Of a DNA stretch of 64,000 nt, positions 1-8,418 are shown in pieces. The stretch is from Arthrobacter sp. 31Y (lineage in GTDB: Bacteria > Actinomycetota > Actinomycetes > Actinomycetales > Micrococcaceae), in NCBI RefSeq assembly GCF_000526335.1, contig NZ_JAFW01000001.1, forward strand, positions 1,426,001 to 1,490,000. Reading direction: 5' to 3'. The translations under genes and the position numbers were made by a program. The notes below the pieces were generated by a model, which did not search any database, was not told the DNA's origin, and saw only the letters and a program-made list of their open reading frames with translations. Positions within the stretch are counted from its first letter, which is position 1. Every line of letters begins with the position of its first letter.

Positions 1-1143
1 ACGCACTGGACTTTCTTTGGTCAGTTGGTCATCCTGATCGGCATCTTCGTTGGTGGCCTTGGCACTTTGACCCTGGCTTCCCTGCTCGCCCTCATGGTCA
101 GCAAACGGCTGGGCGTGCGCGGCAAGCTCATTGCCCAGGAAGCCATGAACAACGCAGGCAGGCTTGGCGAGGTGGGCACCCTGCTCCGGATCGTCATCGT
201 CACCTCAGTGGTGATTGAGGCGGCCCTGGCGCTGGCGCTCATTCCGCGCTTCATCATGCTCGGCGAAGACTTCTGGCAATCCGTGTGGCACGGCGTCTTT
301 TATTCGATTTCCTCGTTCAACAACGCTGGATTCACGCCGCATTCGGATGGCATCGTCCCCTACGAAACCGACCTTTGGATCCTTATTCCGCTGATGTTGG
401 GGGTCTTCCTCGGCAGCCTCGGATTCCCTGTGGTGATGGTGCTTCAGCAGAACGGGCTCAACTGGAAAAAGTGGAACCTCCACACCAAGCTCACCATCCA
501 GGTCTCCTTCATCCTGCTCGCGGCAGGCACGGTCCTGTGGGGCTTGATGGAATGGGACAATCTACGGACCATCGGCCACATGGACGTGGGCGACAAAGTA
601 ATCCATTCACTGTTCGCCTCCGTCATGACCCGCTCGGGCGGCTTCAATCTGGTGGATCAAAACCACATGGAGTCCACCACCATGCTCCTCACGGATGCCC
701 TCATGTTTGCCGGCGGCGGCTCGGCGTCCACGGCCGGCGGCATCAAGGTGACAACCATCGCCGTCATGTTCCTGGCCATCATGGCTGAAGCCCGCGGCGA
801 CGCCGATGTGAAGGTCTACGGACGCACCATTCCCCAGGGCACCATGCGCGTAGCCATCTCAGTGATCGTAGCCGGAGCCACCCTGGTGTCAGTGGCGGCC
901 TTCCTGTTGCTCTCCATCAGCGGCGCCTCACTGGATCGGGTGCTCTTCGAATCCATTTCCGCGTTCGCCACTGTGGGACTCAGCACCAACCTCAGTGCCG
1001 AGCTGCCGCCGTCGGGCGTTTATGTCCTGACAGCCTTGATGTTCGCCGGCCGCGTGGGCACCGTAACCCTGGCGGCCGGCTTGGCGCTGCGCCAACGCAG
1101 CCAGCTGTATCACTACCCGGAAGAGAGGCCAATCATTGGCTAG
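1..1143 (+). CDS. trkH: TrkH-family potassium uptake membrane subunit, 5' truncated by window
   Basis: The frame is open from base 1, so the N-terminus lies outside the window; about 380 residues are visible. It is an ion-conducting membrane subunit that takes up K+ (or Na+) together with a cytosolic TrkA-type gating protein. Visible marks are several hydrophobic helices and three of the four selectivity-filter loops: SSFNNAGFTP, the block MTRSGGFN with GGGSASTAGGIKVTT, and SAFATVGLST near the C-terminus. The gene overlaps the downstream trkA by 8 nt, so the two are co-transcribed and probably translationally coupled. The substrate ion (Trk versus Ktr type) cannot be decided from this fragment. 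Confidence 0.93.
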   Translation, partial: THWTFFGQLVILIGIFVGGLGTLTLASLLALMVSKRLGVRGKLIAQEAMNNAGRLGEVGTLLRIVIVTSVVIEAALALALIPRFIMLGEDFWQSVWHGVFYSISSFNNAGFTPHSDGIVPYETDLWILIPLMLGVFLGSLGFPVVMVLQQNGLNWKKWNLHTKLTIQVSFILLAAGTVLWGLMEWDNLRTIGHMDVGDKVIHSLFASVMTRSGGFNLVDQNHMESTTMLLTDALMFAGGGSASTAGGIKVTTIAVMFLAIMAEARGDADVKVYGRTIPQGTMRVAISVIVAGATLVSVAAFLLLSISGASLDRVLFESISAFATVGLSTNLSAELPPSGVYVLTALMFAGRVGTVTLAAGLALRQRSQLYHYPEERPIIG

Positions 1144-1822
1144 TAGCACAGGGGCAGCCAACCGCCCCGCCCACAACTCACCAGTGCTGGTCATTGGCCT
1201 CGGCCGGTTCGGATCCGCCACCGCTGAGCAACTGGTCAAGCAGGGCCGTGAGGTCCTGGCCATCGAGCGTGACCGCACCCTCGTCCAGAAGTGGGCGCCT
1301 GTGCTCACTCACGTGGTGGAAGCCGATGCCACCAATATTGATGCGCTGCGCCAGTTGGGTGCCCAGGAATTCAGCTCGGCGGTAGTTGGCGTTGGTACCT
1401 CCATCGAGTCCTCCGTGCTCATTACCGTGAACTTGGTGGACCTGGGCATCCAGCACTTGTGGGTCAAGGCCATCACCCCCTCGCACGGCAAGATCCTCAC
1501 CCGGATCGGCGCCAACCACGTGATCTACCCGGAGGCTGACGCCGGTGTCCGCGCAGCCCACCTGGTGTCCGGGCGAATGCTGGACTTCATCGAGTTCGAC
1601 GATGACTACGCGATCGTCAAAATGTACCCGCCCAAGGAAACGGTGGGCTTCACCCTGGAAGAATCCAAGGTCCGCTCGAAGTACGGAGTGACGATCGTGG
1701 GCGTGAAGACCCCGGGTGAGGACTTCACGTACGCCCGGCCGGAAACCAAGGTGTCCGGCCACGACATGTTGATCGTGTCCGGACACGTGGACTTGCTGGA
1801 GCGCTTCGCAGCACGGCCATAG
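1136..1822 (+). CDS. trkA: TrkA-family potassium uptake regulatory subunit
   Basis: Cytosolic RCK/KTN protein that binds NAD(H) or ATP and gates the TrkH/KtrB pore. The N-terminal Rossmann fold is clear: hydrophobic strand then GLGRFG at residues 21-26, with an acidic residue ending the second strand (AIERD). A TrkA-C-like domain fills roughly residues 145-228. At 228 residues it is a single-RCK protein, the length of KtrA/TrkA proteins that assemble as octameric rings, rather than the double-length E. coli TrkA. The chosen start is a TTG at 1136 overlapping the trkH stop; a later start before residue 16 is possible without loss of the fold. Confidence 0.9.
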   Translation: MASSTGAANRPAHNSPVLVIGLGRFGSATAEQLVKQGREVLAIERDRTLVQKWAPVLTHVVEADATNIDALRQLGAQEFSSAVVGVGTSIESSVLITVNLVDLGIQHLWVKAITPSHGKILTRIGANHVIYPEADAGVRAAHLVSGRMLDFIEFDDDYAIVKMYPPKETVGFTLEESKVRSKYGVTIVGVKTPGEDFTYARPETKVSGHDMLIVSGHVDLLERFAARP

Positions 1823-1830
1823 TCCATTAG

Positions 1831-1893
1831 GAGTTTTTGTACAGCTAACGCCCTTTAGACGCGCTTTTAGGGGCGTTATCTGTACAAAAACTC
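1831..1893. terminator. Long hairpin between convergent trkA and proC
   Basis: The 23-nt arms 1831-1853 and 1871-1893 are reverse complements except for one position, with a 17-nt loop. Each arm has a run of five T or A, so the structure reads as a terminator from both sides. The right arm runs into the proC stop codon at 1892-1894. It most likely serves both convergent genes. Confidence 0.75.
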
Positions 1894-2722
1894 AGCCGAG
1901 CTGTTTGGTGATTTCTGCTGCGCGGGCTGCTGCTGCGCGCGCACCGTCGGCGATGATCCTGGGGATGCCGCCGTCGTCGAATGCCGCGATAGCCCGCTCG
2001 GTGGTGCCGTTCGGGCTGGTGACGGCGATGCGCAGGGCTGAGGGATCCGCGCCCGGTTCGGCCAGCATGAAGCCGGCTCCCGCCACCGTTTCGCGGGCCA
2101 ACATCACGGACAGCTCTTGGTCCAGACCAAGCTCGACGCCGGCCGCAGCCATGGCCTCGGCCAGGTAGAACGCGTAGGCCGGGCCGGAACCGCTGATAGC
2201 GGAGAGCGCATCAACCTGTTCTTCAGGAATCTCCACTACCGTGCCTGCCCCGGCCAGCGCTTTCTTGGCCTTTTCGAGCTGCTCGGGCGTGCAATGAGTA
2301 CCCGGGGAGACGGAGATGACGCCGCGGCCCAGCCGTGCGGGCGTGTTGGGCATGGTGCGGATCACGGGCTGTCCGTCCGGCAGCGCCGCTTCAAGCTGTG
2401 CGATGGAGACTGCCGCTGCGACGCTGACAACAATAGTGTCCTTCGCCAGCGCGGGGCTGATCTCCCGGGCCAGGTCCAGGATGCCTACCGGCTTGACGCC
2501 CAGGATGACCATTCCCGAGCCTTTGGTGGCCAGCTTGTTGTTGTCCGGCTCTTCCTCGCCTGCAATGGCCATGACCCCGTGGCGCTGGGCCAGTTCGTCG
2601 GCACGTTCTGCACGGCGGACGGTAGCGACGATGTCCGAAGGGTCCGTCCCGGCGGCAACAAGGCCTCCCAGGATTGCCTCGTTCATGGATCCACAGCCAA
2701 GGAATGCGATTCGGTTGCTCAT
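1892..2722 (-). CDS. proC: Pyrroline-5-carboxylate reductase
   Basis: Last step of proline synthesis: reduces 1-pyrroline-5-carboxylate to proline with NAD(P)H in the cytosol. The N-terminal Rossmann motif IAFLGCGSMNEAILGG matches the family, which often has GxGxM here, and the C-terminal dimerisation domain has ISGSGPAYAFYLAEAM, the family signature. Length is 276 residues from ATG 2722, normal for ProC. An upstream in-frame start at 2746 would add eight residues before the Rossmann strand and is less likely. It stands alone on this strand, facing trkA. Confidence 0.96.
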   Translation of the reverse strand: MSNRIAFLGCGSMNEAILGGLVAAGTDPSDIVATVRRAERADELAQRHGVMAIAGEEEPDNNKLATKGSGMVILGVKPVGILDLAREISPALAKDTIVVSVAAAVSIAQLEAALPDGQPVIRTMPNTPARLGRGVISVSPGTHCTPEQLEKAKKALAGAGTVVEIPEEQVDALSAISGSGPAYAFYLAEAMAAAGVELGLDQELSVMLARETVAGAGFMLAEPGADPSALRIAVTSPNGTTERAIAAFDDGGIPRIIADGARAAAARAAEITKQLG

Positions 2723-2884
2723 GGGTCCATCATTGCAGTTGGCCACGGACGGGGTCTAACGGGTTTCAGATTCCCAGCTTGCTCCCAAGGTTATTGCAGG
2801 CAGCACTCATTCTTGGTCCGTAACTTAGTAGTTACCTCATTGAGGGTGCGAGTGATGAAGGCGGGCATGGGGATGTCCGCCAGC

Positions 2885-2949
2885 AGCACCGGTGGCCGGG
2901 CGGGTTTTCCCCCATTTCCCGATTCGGCCGCCGGTGCTTTCGCTTTTTA
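2885..2949 (+). terminator. Hairpin plus T-tract with no gene upstream
   Basis: Arms 2885-2898 and 2925-2938 pair at 13 of 14 positions and are followed by TTTCGCTTTTT, a terminator on the + strand. The proC start (2722, leftward) and this element bound about 160 nt without a convincing gene. A 30-codon frame at about 2854-2949 runs through the hairpin and is not called. The stretch could encode a short RNA ending here; no promoter is clear. Confidence 0.4.
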
Positions 2950-2955
2950 AGCACA

Positions 2956-3014
2956 GTGCACTGCGGGAGCCCCGCAGTGCACGCGACGAGGCGCCGGGCG
3001 CAGCGCCCGACGCC
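2956..3014 (-). terminator. Two adjacent hairpins downstream of the 3017-4976 gene pair
   Basis: The first hairpin has perfect 12-nt arms (2956-2967 and 2971-2982) with a 3-nt loop. The second pairs 2990-3000 with 3004-3014 with one mismatch. They start 2 nt after the stop of the leftward isomerase gene and probably end or stabilise that transcript. No U-tract follows, so factor-independent termination is uncertain. Confidence 0.5.
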
Positions 3015-3016
3015 GG

Positions 3017-3850
3017 TTAGTTGTCTACGCTGCGCAGCGACGGGACGCTGAGGTGCTGCCGGGCAAAACGCAGGGTTTCAGCCAGCATTTCCTCGCGCTC
3101 CCCCGCTACCTTCGCCTTGCGGGTCGAAATCTCGGCCACCACTACGCCGTCAAAACCGGTGGCAGCCAAGTGCTGCAAGGCATCGGCACACTGTTGGGTT
3201 CCGGTGCCAGGCACCAAGTGCTCGTCCTTGCCCGAACCAGAACCATCGGTGAGATGGACGTGCCGGAGCTTGCTACCGAGCGCCTTGATGGCTTCCAAAC
3301 TGTTGGCCCCGGCAGTCGCTGCGTGCGAGAAGTCCCACGTGACGTCGTCGTAATCCTGGCCCAACGGGTCCCAGTGCGGCAGATAGGCAACCGCCTCGCG
3401 TCCACGGACCCGCCACGGGTACATGTTCTCAACGGCAATGCGCACACGGTACCTCGCAGCGATTTCACGCACGCCTTCTACGAAGTTCTCCGCGTAATTG
3501 GACTGCCAGCGGAATGGCGGATGAACCACCACCGTGTCACATCCGACGTCCGCGGCCATTTGGCAGGACTTCTCGATCTTGTTCCACGCCGTGCCCCAAA
3601 CCTGCTGCGTCAACAGCAAGGTAGGAGCATGGATGGAGACGATCTCCTGGTGGTAACGGTGGCTTAGCTGGATCAGGGCATCGGGATTCTGGCTCACCGC
3701 GTTGTTGGTGACCATCACCTCAACACCCTCGTAACCCAGGTCCTGCGCCACCGCGAAGGCGTCATGGACGCTCAGCGGGTACACAGACGCACTGGACAGC
3801 GCCACGGGAATTTGGCGGTTATTCACTTCAGGTTCGACGTCGTTGCTCAT
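3017..3850 (-). CDS. Sugar phosphate isomerase/epimerase (AP-endonuclease-2 TIM barrel)
   Basis: A 277-residue TIM-barrel protein of the xylose isomerase-like/AP endonuclease 2 fold. Strand-end motifs with likely metal or substrate ligands are visible: VVVHPPFRWQ, AVENMYPWRVRG and HVHLTDGSGSGKDEHLVPGTG, the last typical of family members with a conserved H-x-D and E/H near the C-terminal barrel. The start is ATG 3850; the longer open frame upstream is basic and overlaps ppx, so it is not used. Only one base separates it from the ppx stop (3852), so the two form an operon. The same order, phosphatase then isomerase-like protein near proC, is seen in mycobacteria. Substrate unknown. Confidence 0.85.
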   Translation of the reverse strand: MSNDVEPEVNNRQIPVALSSASVYPLSVHDAFAVAQDLGYEGVEVMVTNNAVSQNPDALIQLSHRYHQEIVSIHAPTLLLTQQVWGTAWNKIEKSCQMAADVGCDTVVVHPPFRWQSNYAENFVEGVREIAARYRVRIAVENMYPWRVRGREAVAYLPHWDPLGQDYDDVTWDFSHAATAGANSLEAIKALGSKLRHVHLTDGSGSGKDEHLVPGTGTQQCADALQHLAATGFDGVVVAEISTRKAKVAGEREEMLAETLRFARQHLSVPSLRSVDN

Positions 3851-3851
3851 C

Positions 3852-4976
3852 TCAGGAGGCCAGCCCGCCTGCCACAGGGGCCGGGACCGGTGTTGGGGAC
3901 GGTGTGTTGACAGGGACCGGGAATTCTTTGAACCCCGGGTGGGGTTCTTCATCTTTTTCAGCAGCCTTGCCGGCTTCCTTGGCTGCCTTTTTCTTGGACT
4001 TGTCCTTCTTGCGTTTCCCGACGTGGGGTGCCGGGTCCAGGGCTTCCTCAAAGACCAACTGGTCCAGGCGGCGCAGGATCAGGCCTTCGCGGAGTGCCCA
4101 GGGACAAATCTCCATCTTGGGGAATTCGAAGAGTTCCAGCGCTGCTTCAGCAACCAGGGCGCCGGCCAGCAATTGGCGGGCACGGGCGTCGGAGACACCG
4201 GGAAGGTACAGCCGGTCTTCCACGGTCATGGCCGAAATACGCTGTGCCCACAGACCCAGATCTGCCGCGTGGAGCTCGCGCTTCACGTAAGGCCCCGCAC
4301 CGCTGGGGGCCGCACCGGCGATGCGCGCCAAGGACCGGAACGTCTTGGACGTGCCGGCCACCAGATTAGCCCGGCCCAAATCGTGGAAGTCCCGGACCAC
4401 CGGTTTCAACGTGGACCGGATATAACGGCGCAGTTCCTTCACGCTCTTCGCGCTGGGTGGATCGTCGTGGAGCCAATCCCTTGTCAAACGGCTGGCCCCC
4501 AAGGGAACGGACGTGGCGTGCTCAGGAAGTTCATCCGTTCCGTACGCCATTTCAAACGAGCCGCCACCGATGTCCAGGTCAAGGATGGGACCGGCGCCCC
4601 ATCCGTACCAACGGCGTACGGCGAAGAAGGTCATGGAGGCTTCTTCGCTGCCCGTGAGTTCTTGCAGGGTCACTGTGGTTTCGTGCTTGACCCGGGCCAG
4701 AACCTCCGGGCCGTTGGTTGCCTCACGAATAGCCGAGGTACAGAACGCCAGAAGGTCCTCTGCCTTGTGGCTCGCCGCGAACTCCCACGCTTCCAGGACG
4801 AACTCAATGAGCTCCTGCTGGCCGGCATCGTTGATGTTGCCATCGCCGTCGAGGTACTGCACCAGCGATAGCGGGCGCTTGTGGGAAGCAAAAGCTACCG
4901 GACGCGCGCCGGGGTGAGCGTCCACCAGCAGTAGGTGGACGGTGTTGGACCCGATGTCGAGAACGCCAAGACGCAT
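3852..4976 (-). CDS. Ppx/GppA family exopolyphosphatase
   Basis: ASKHA-fold phosphatase acting on polyphosphate and/or (p)ppGpp. The phosphate-1 motif LGVLDIGSNTVHLLL is at the N-terminus, followed by CTSAIREATN and the phosphate-2 motif LDIGGGSFEMAYG. The ATG at 4976 puts the first motif at residue 2; a GTG at 4991 adds five residues. The core ends near residue 305 and is followed by a lysine-rich stretch (KRKKDKSKKKAAKEAGK) and a proline-rich tail, an extension beyond the usual core that might bind polyanions. First gene of a pair with the isomerase. Whether it prefers polyphosphate or ppGpp cannot be told. Confidence 0.88.
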   Translation of the reverse strand: MRLGVLDIGSNTVHLLLVDAHPGARPVAFASHKRPLSLVQYLDGDGNINDAGQQELIEFVLEAWEFAASHKAEDLLAFCTSAIREATNGPEVLARVKHETTVTLQELTGSEEASMTFFAVRRWYGWGAGPILDLDIGGGSFEMAYGTDELPEHATSVPLGASRLTRDWLHDDPPSAKSVKELRRYIRSTLKPVVRDFHDLGRANLVAGTSKTFRSLARIAGAAPSGAGPYVKRELHAADLGLWAQRISAMTVEDRLYLPGVSDARARQLLAGALVAEAALELFEFPKMEICPWALREGLILRRLDQLVFEEALDPAPHVGKRKKDKSKKKAAKEAGKAAEKDEEPHPGFKEFPVPVNTPSPTPVPAPVAGGLAS

Positions 4977-5065
4977 TCTGCCATTATTCACCGATTCGAA
5001 GCCTGCGAAGCAACTTGACGACGACGTTTCGCTGACGGATTGGTTGCCGACAGCTTGGGCGGGCC

Positions 5066-5500
5066 CTATTCGGCCGGCTCCCCTGCTTCGTCGGCACGCT
5101 TGAAGTCGCGGCGAATGTTCGCAATGCCCTCGGGGTCAATTTCGAAGCCGAATTCGCTTCCCGGGTTGATGACCATGCCCAGTTCTTCGCCGATGTTGCC
5201 GAGGATGGCGGAGCCCATGGTGCCCAGAACATGCGGGGCTGCTTCGAGGAAGCGCTCATCGACACGGCTCGGGTGGCTGAACACGGCAAGAACGGGCTGG
5301 CCGTCTGCGTTGGAGAGCACCAGGGGCTCTACCGAGGAGTCCGGGCCGTCCACGGCTTCGGAGCTGACGAGGTAGACCTCGTTGTTCAGGAAGGCGAGGA
5401 TGACGTCCACCGGGTTCGCGTCCGGCTGTTCGGCCGAGGCGAGCTTGGCCTCGAGGTCGTTCAAGGGTTCGTTGTCCGGTGAAACCGTCTGTTCAGTCAT
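5066..5500 (-). CDS. SseB-like protein
   Basis: A 144-residue acidic protein without signal peptide or membrane segment. The middle resembles the SseB N-terminal domain: a DVILAFLNNEVYLV segment, then VLSNADGQPVLAVFSHPSRVDE and a C-terminal part with GMVINPGSEFGFEIDPEGI, where the family usually has NPGS followed by hydrophobic and acidic residues. The biochemical role of these stand-alone proteins is not established. It lies between ppx and topA, all leftward, 75 nt upstream of ppx, so it may be read with either. Confidence 0.75.
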   Translation of the reverse strand: MTEQTVSPDNEPLNDLEAKLASAEQPDANPVDVILAFLNNEVYLVSSEAVDGPDSSVEPLVLSNADGQPVLAVFSHPSRVDERFLEAAPHVLGTMGSAILGNIGEELGMVINPGSEFGFEIDPEGIANIRRDFKRADEAGEPAE

Positions 5501-5517
5501 GGTTCTACTCGACCACG

Positions 5518-5561
5518 ATGACGGCCGGGACGCAATTCGCGAATGCTGCCCCGGCCGTCAT
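5518..5561 (-). terminator. Hairpin downstream of topA
   Basis: Arms 5518-5529 and 5550-5561 pair perfectly over 12 nt, enclosing a 20-nt loop that itself contains the palindrome ATTCGCGAAT. It begins 6 nt after the topA stop. There is no T-run, so it may be a Rho-dependent or partial terminator. Confidence 0.5.
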
Positions 5562-5566
5562 GCCGA

Positions 5567-8293
5567 CTACTTTTTGGCTGTTGCCTTCTTCTTGGCCGGC
5601 GCCTTGCGGGTGGTGGTCCGCTTGACTGGCCCCTTGGCACGCTTTTCTGCCAACAGCTCGACTGCTTGTTCCCTGGTCAGCTCCTCAAGCGAGGTTGAGC
5701 CCGGGACGGTGATGTTGGTGATGCCGTCAGTGATGTAGGGGCCAAAGCGGCCTTCCTTCACCACAATGTTCTTCTCTGACACGGGGTCCGGACCGAATTC
5801 GGCCAGCGGCGGCACGGAGGCGCGGGCGCCACGCTGCTTGGGCTGGGAGTAGATCTCCAGGGCCTGTTCCAGGGTGATCGTGAAGATTTCCTCTTCCGAA
5901 CCGATGGAGCGGGAGTCCGTGCCCTTCTTCAGGTAGGGACCGAAGCGGCCGTTCTGCACCGTGATGGGATTGCCGTCCGCGTCCTCGCCAAGGACCCGGG
6001 GCAGGCTCATGAGCGCGAGGGCTTCATCCAAGGTGACCGAATCGACGGTCATGGACTTGAAAAGTGAACCCGTGCGCGGCTTGGCCTTCACCGGCTTCTT
6101 GGGGGGCTTGGGCTTGCCGTTCTTGTAATACTCAACAGGTTGGTTGGCGATTTGTTCCTCGGTCATCTCGGGGATGATTTCGGTGACGTAGGCGCCGTAG
6201 CGGCCATTCTTGGCAACGATGGTGTGGCCGGTGTGAGGGTCGGTTCCCAGAACCCGTTCCTCGGGGGCCGCAGTCTCCATGAGCTCTTTGGCTTTGGCGG
6301 CCGTGAGCTCGTCGGGAGCGAGTTCCTCGGGGACGTTGGCGCGCGCGGACTCAACTACTTCGCCCGTTTTCGCGTCAAGGGTGGGGATGGAGCTTTCCAG
6401 GTACGGGCCAAATTTGCCCACACGCAGCGTGATGCCTTCCGCGATGGGCACGGAATTGATCTCGCGCGCATCGATTTCGCCAAGGTTATTCACGATGCTC
6501 AGAAGGCCGGGATCAGCATCTTCACCGTAGTAGAAGTGCTTGAGCCAGGCAGCACCCACGGCTTGGCCGTTGGCGATCTTATCCAGGTCGCCTTCCATGT
6601 CTGCGGTGAACTCGTAGTCCACGTAGTCCGTGAAGTGCTGTTCCAGCAAGCGGATCACGGAGAACGCAATCCAGCTGGGGACCAAGGCTGAGCCCTGCTT
6701 ACGGACGTAGCCACGGTCCTGGATGGTGGAAATGGTGGACGCGTAGGTGGAGGGTCGGCCGATGCCCCGCTTTTCCAGCTCAGCGGTCAGGGACGCTTCC
6801 GTGTAGCGTGGCGGCGGCGATGTTTCGTGGCCAACAGCCACGATGTCCGAAGCCGTGAGGGAATCGTCCTTGGCAACGTTCGGGAGGCGGCGGGCTTCGT
6901 CGGATTCGTCGTCACCACGGCTCTCGTCTTTGCCCTCTTCATAGGCTGCGAGGAAGCCGGGGAAGGTGATGACCGTACCGGAAGCCGAGAATTCGGCGTC
7001 GCGTCCATCAGAGGCCACCGCACCGAGGCGGATGGTGGCAGTGGAACCCTTTGCGTCAGCCATCTGGGAGGCCACGGTGCGCTTCCAGATGAGCTCGTAA
7101 AGGCGGAACTCGTCGCCGCTCAGCTGCTTGGCGACCTGCGCCGGTGTACGGAAAGAGTCTCCCGCGGGGCGGATGGCCTCGTGAGCTTCCTGCGCGTTGG
7201 CAGCCTTGTTGGCATAAACACGGGGGCTCTGGGGAACGTACTCGGGACCATAAAGCTCGGAAGCCTGACGGCGCGCTGCAGTGAGTGCTTCATCGCTCAA
7301 GGCAGATGAGTCCGTACGCATATAAGTGATGTAGCCGTTTTCATACAGGCGCTGGGCAACCTGCATGGTGCTCTTGGACGAGAAGCGGAGCTTACGGCCG
7401 GCTTCCTGCTGGAGCGTGGACGTGGTGAACGGCGCGGCAGGGCGGCGGGTGTACGGCTTGGTGTCTACGGAACGGACGCGGAAATCAGCGTTTTCCAGGC
7501 CTGCAGCCAAGGACGTTGCGAGTTCCTCATTGAGGTGCACAACGTTGGAAGACGTCAGCTGCCCGTTGTCATTGAAGTCCCGGCCGCTGGCTACCTTGGA
7601 GCCGTCCACGGCGGCAAGCTTTGCTTTGAACGAGCCGGAGTCTGAACCAAACTGGCCTGTGAGGTCCCAATAGGACGCTGCCCGGAAGGCCATGCGTTCA
7701 CGTTCGCGGTCCACCACCATGCGGGTCACCACGGACTGAACACGGCCGGCCGACAGCCCGCGGGCCACCTTGCGCCACAGCACAGGAGAGATCTCGTAAC
7801 CGTAAAGGCGGTCAAGAATACGACGCGTCTCTTGAGCGTCCACCAGTGCGGTGTCCACATCCCGGAGGTTGTCCATGGCGCGGTGGATGGCCTCTTTGGT
7901 GATTTCACCGAAGGTCATGCGGTAGACGGGAACCTTGGGCTTCAGGACCTCCAGGAGGTGCCACGCGATGGCTTCGCCTTCGCGGTCCCCATCGGTTGCG
8001 AGGTAGAGCGCGTCAGCATCTTTCAGCTGGGCCTTGAGCTCGGCAACCTTTTTCCTCTTGTCCGGGGAAACAACGTAGTACGGTTTGAAGTCGTTTTCGA
8101 CGTCTACGGCGAACTTGCCCAGCGAGGTCTTCTTCAGTTCGGCAGGGAGGTCCGACGGCTGCGGGAGATCCCGGATGTGGCCGATCGAAGCCTCGACGAT
8201 GAAACCCTCGCCAAGATACTTGGCGATGGTCTTGCTCTTGGCGGGAGACTCCACGATCACGAGTTTCTTGCCGGTTTTTGCCTTGCTGGGCAC
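5567..8293 (-). CDS. topA: DNA topoisomerase I (type IA)
   Basis: Relaxes negative supercoils through a covalent 5'-phosphotyrosine. The TOPRIM domain starts directly at the N-terminus (KLVIVESPAKSKTIAKYLG, then ATDGDREGEAIAWHL with the acidic DxD-type metal ligands), and the active tyrosine lies in ITYMRTDSSALS. The C-terminal third has several repeats of the form VxxGRFGPYLxxG instead of zinc fingers, as in other actinobacterial TopA, and ends in a lysine/alanine-rich tail. The GTG at 8293 is chosen because TAGGAG sits 5-7 nt upstream; it gives 908 residues. A longer frame from 8335 adds an unconserved leader. Confidence 0.96.
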   Translation of the reverse strand: MPSKAKTGKKLVIVESPAKSKTIAKYLGEGFIVEASIGHIRDLPQPSDLPAELKKTSLGKFAVDVENDFKPYYVVSPDKRKKVAELKAQLKDADALYLATDGDREGEAIAWHLLEVLKPKVPVYRMTFGEITKEAIHRAMDNLRDVDTALVDAQETRRILDRLYGYEISPVLWRKVARGLSAGRVQSVVTRMVVDRERERMAFRAASYWDLTGQFGSDSGSFKAKLAAVDGSKVASGRDFNDNGQLTSSNVVHLNEELATSLAAGLENADFRVRSVDTKPYTRRPAAPFTTSTLQQEAGRKLRFSSKSTMQVAQRLYENGYITYMRTDSSALSDEALTAARRQASELYGPEYVPQSPRVYANKAANAQEAHEAIRPAGDSFRTPAQVAKQLSGDEFRLYELIWKRTVASQMADAKGSTATIRLGAVASDGRDAEFSASGTVITFPGFLAAYEEGKDESRGDDESDEARRLPNVAKDDSLTASDIVAVGHETSPPPRYTEASLTAELEKRGIGRPSTYASTISTIQDRGYVRKQGSALVPSWIAFSVIRLLEQHFTDYVDYEFTADMEGDLDKIANGQAVGAAWLKHFYYGEDADPGLLSIVNNLGEIDAREINSVPIAEGITLRVGKFGPYLESSIPTLDAKTGEVVESARANVPEELAPDELTAAKAKELMETAAPEERVLGTDPHTGHTIVAKNGRYGAYVTEIIPEMTEEQIANQPVEYYKNGKPKPPKKPVKAKPRTGSLFKSMTVDSVTLDEALALMSLPRVLGEDADGNPITVQNGRFGPYLKKGTDSRSIGSEEEIFTITLEQALEIYSQPKQRGARASVPPLAEFGPDPVSEKNIVVKEGRFGPYITDGITNITVPGSTSLEELTREQAVELLAEKRAKGPVKRTTTRKAPAKKKATAKK

Positions 8294-8418
8294 GGTGCTC
8301 CTACAGAAAAAATGTGTAATTGGGCTGGTGCCCATATTGGCCTAGTTCACCATAGTTTGCAGAATCCTGCGTTTTGGTGCGGAAACCAGGACGGACATTC
8401 GACGGCCCGGCGGGGCTG

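Noticed and set aside
2854..2949. Short ORF beginning MKAGMGMSA
   Set aside because: It runs straight through the terminator hairpin, has no good ribosome site and no recognised relative.
2760..2950. 6C-type actinobacterial RNA
   Set aside because: The required two loops with six or more C were not found; only one run of five C is present.
8294..8335. Upstream ATG start for topA
   Set aside because: The GTG at 8293 has TAGGAG at the right distance and starts directly before the TOPRIM domain; the extra residues look unconserved.
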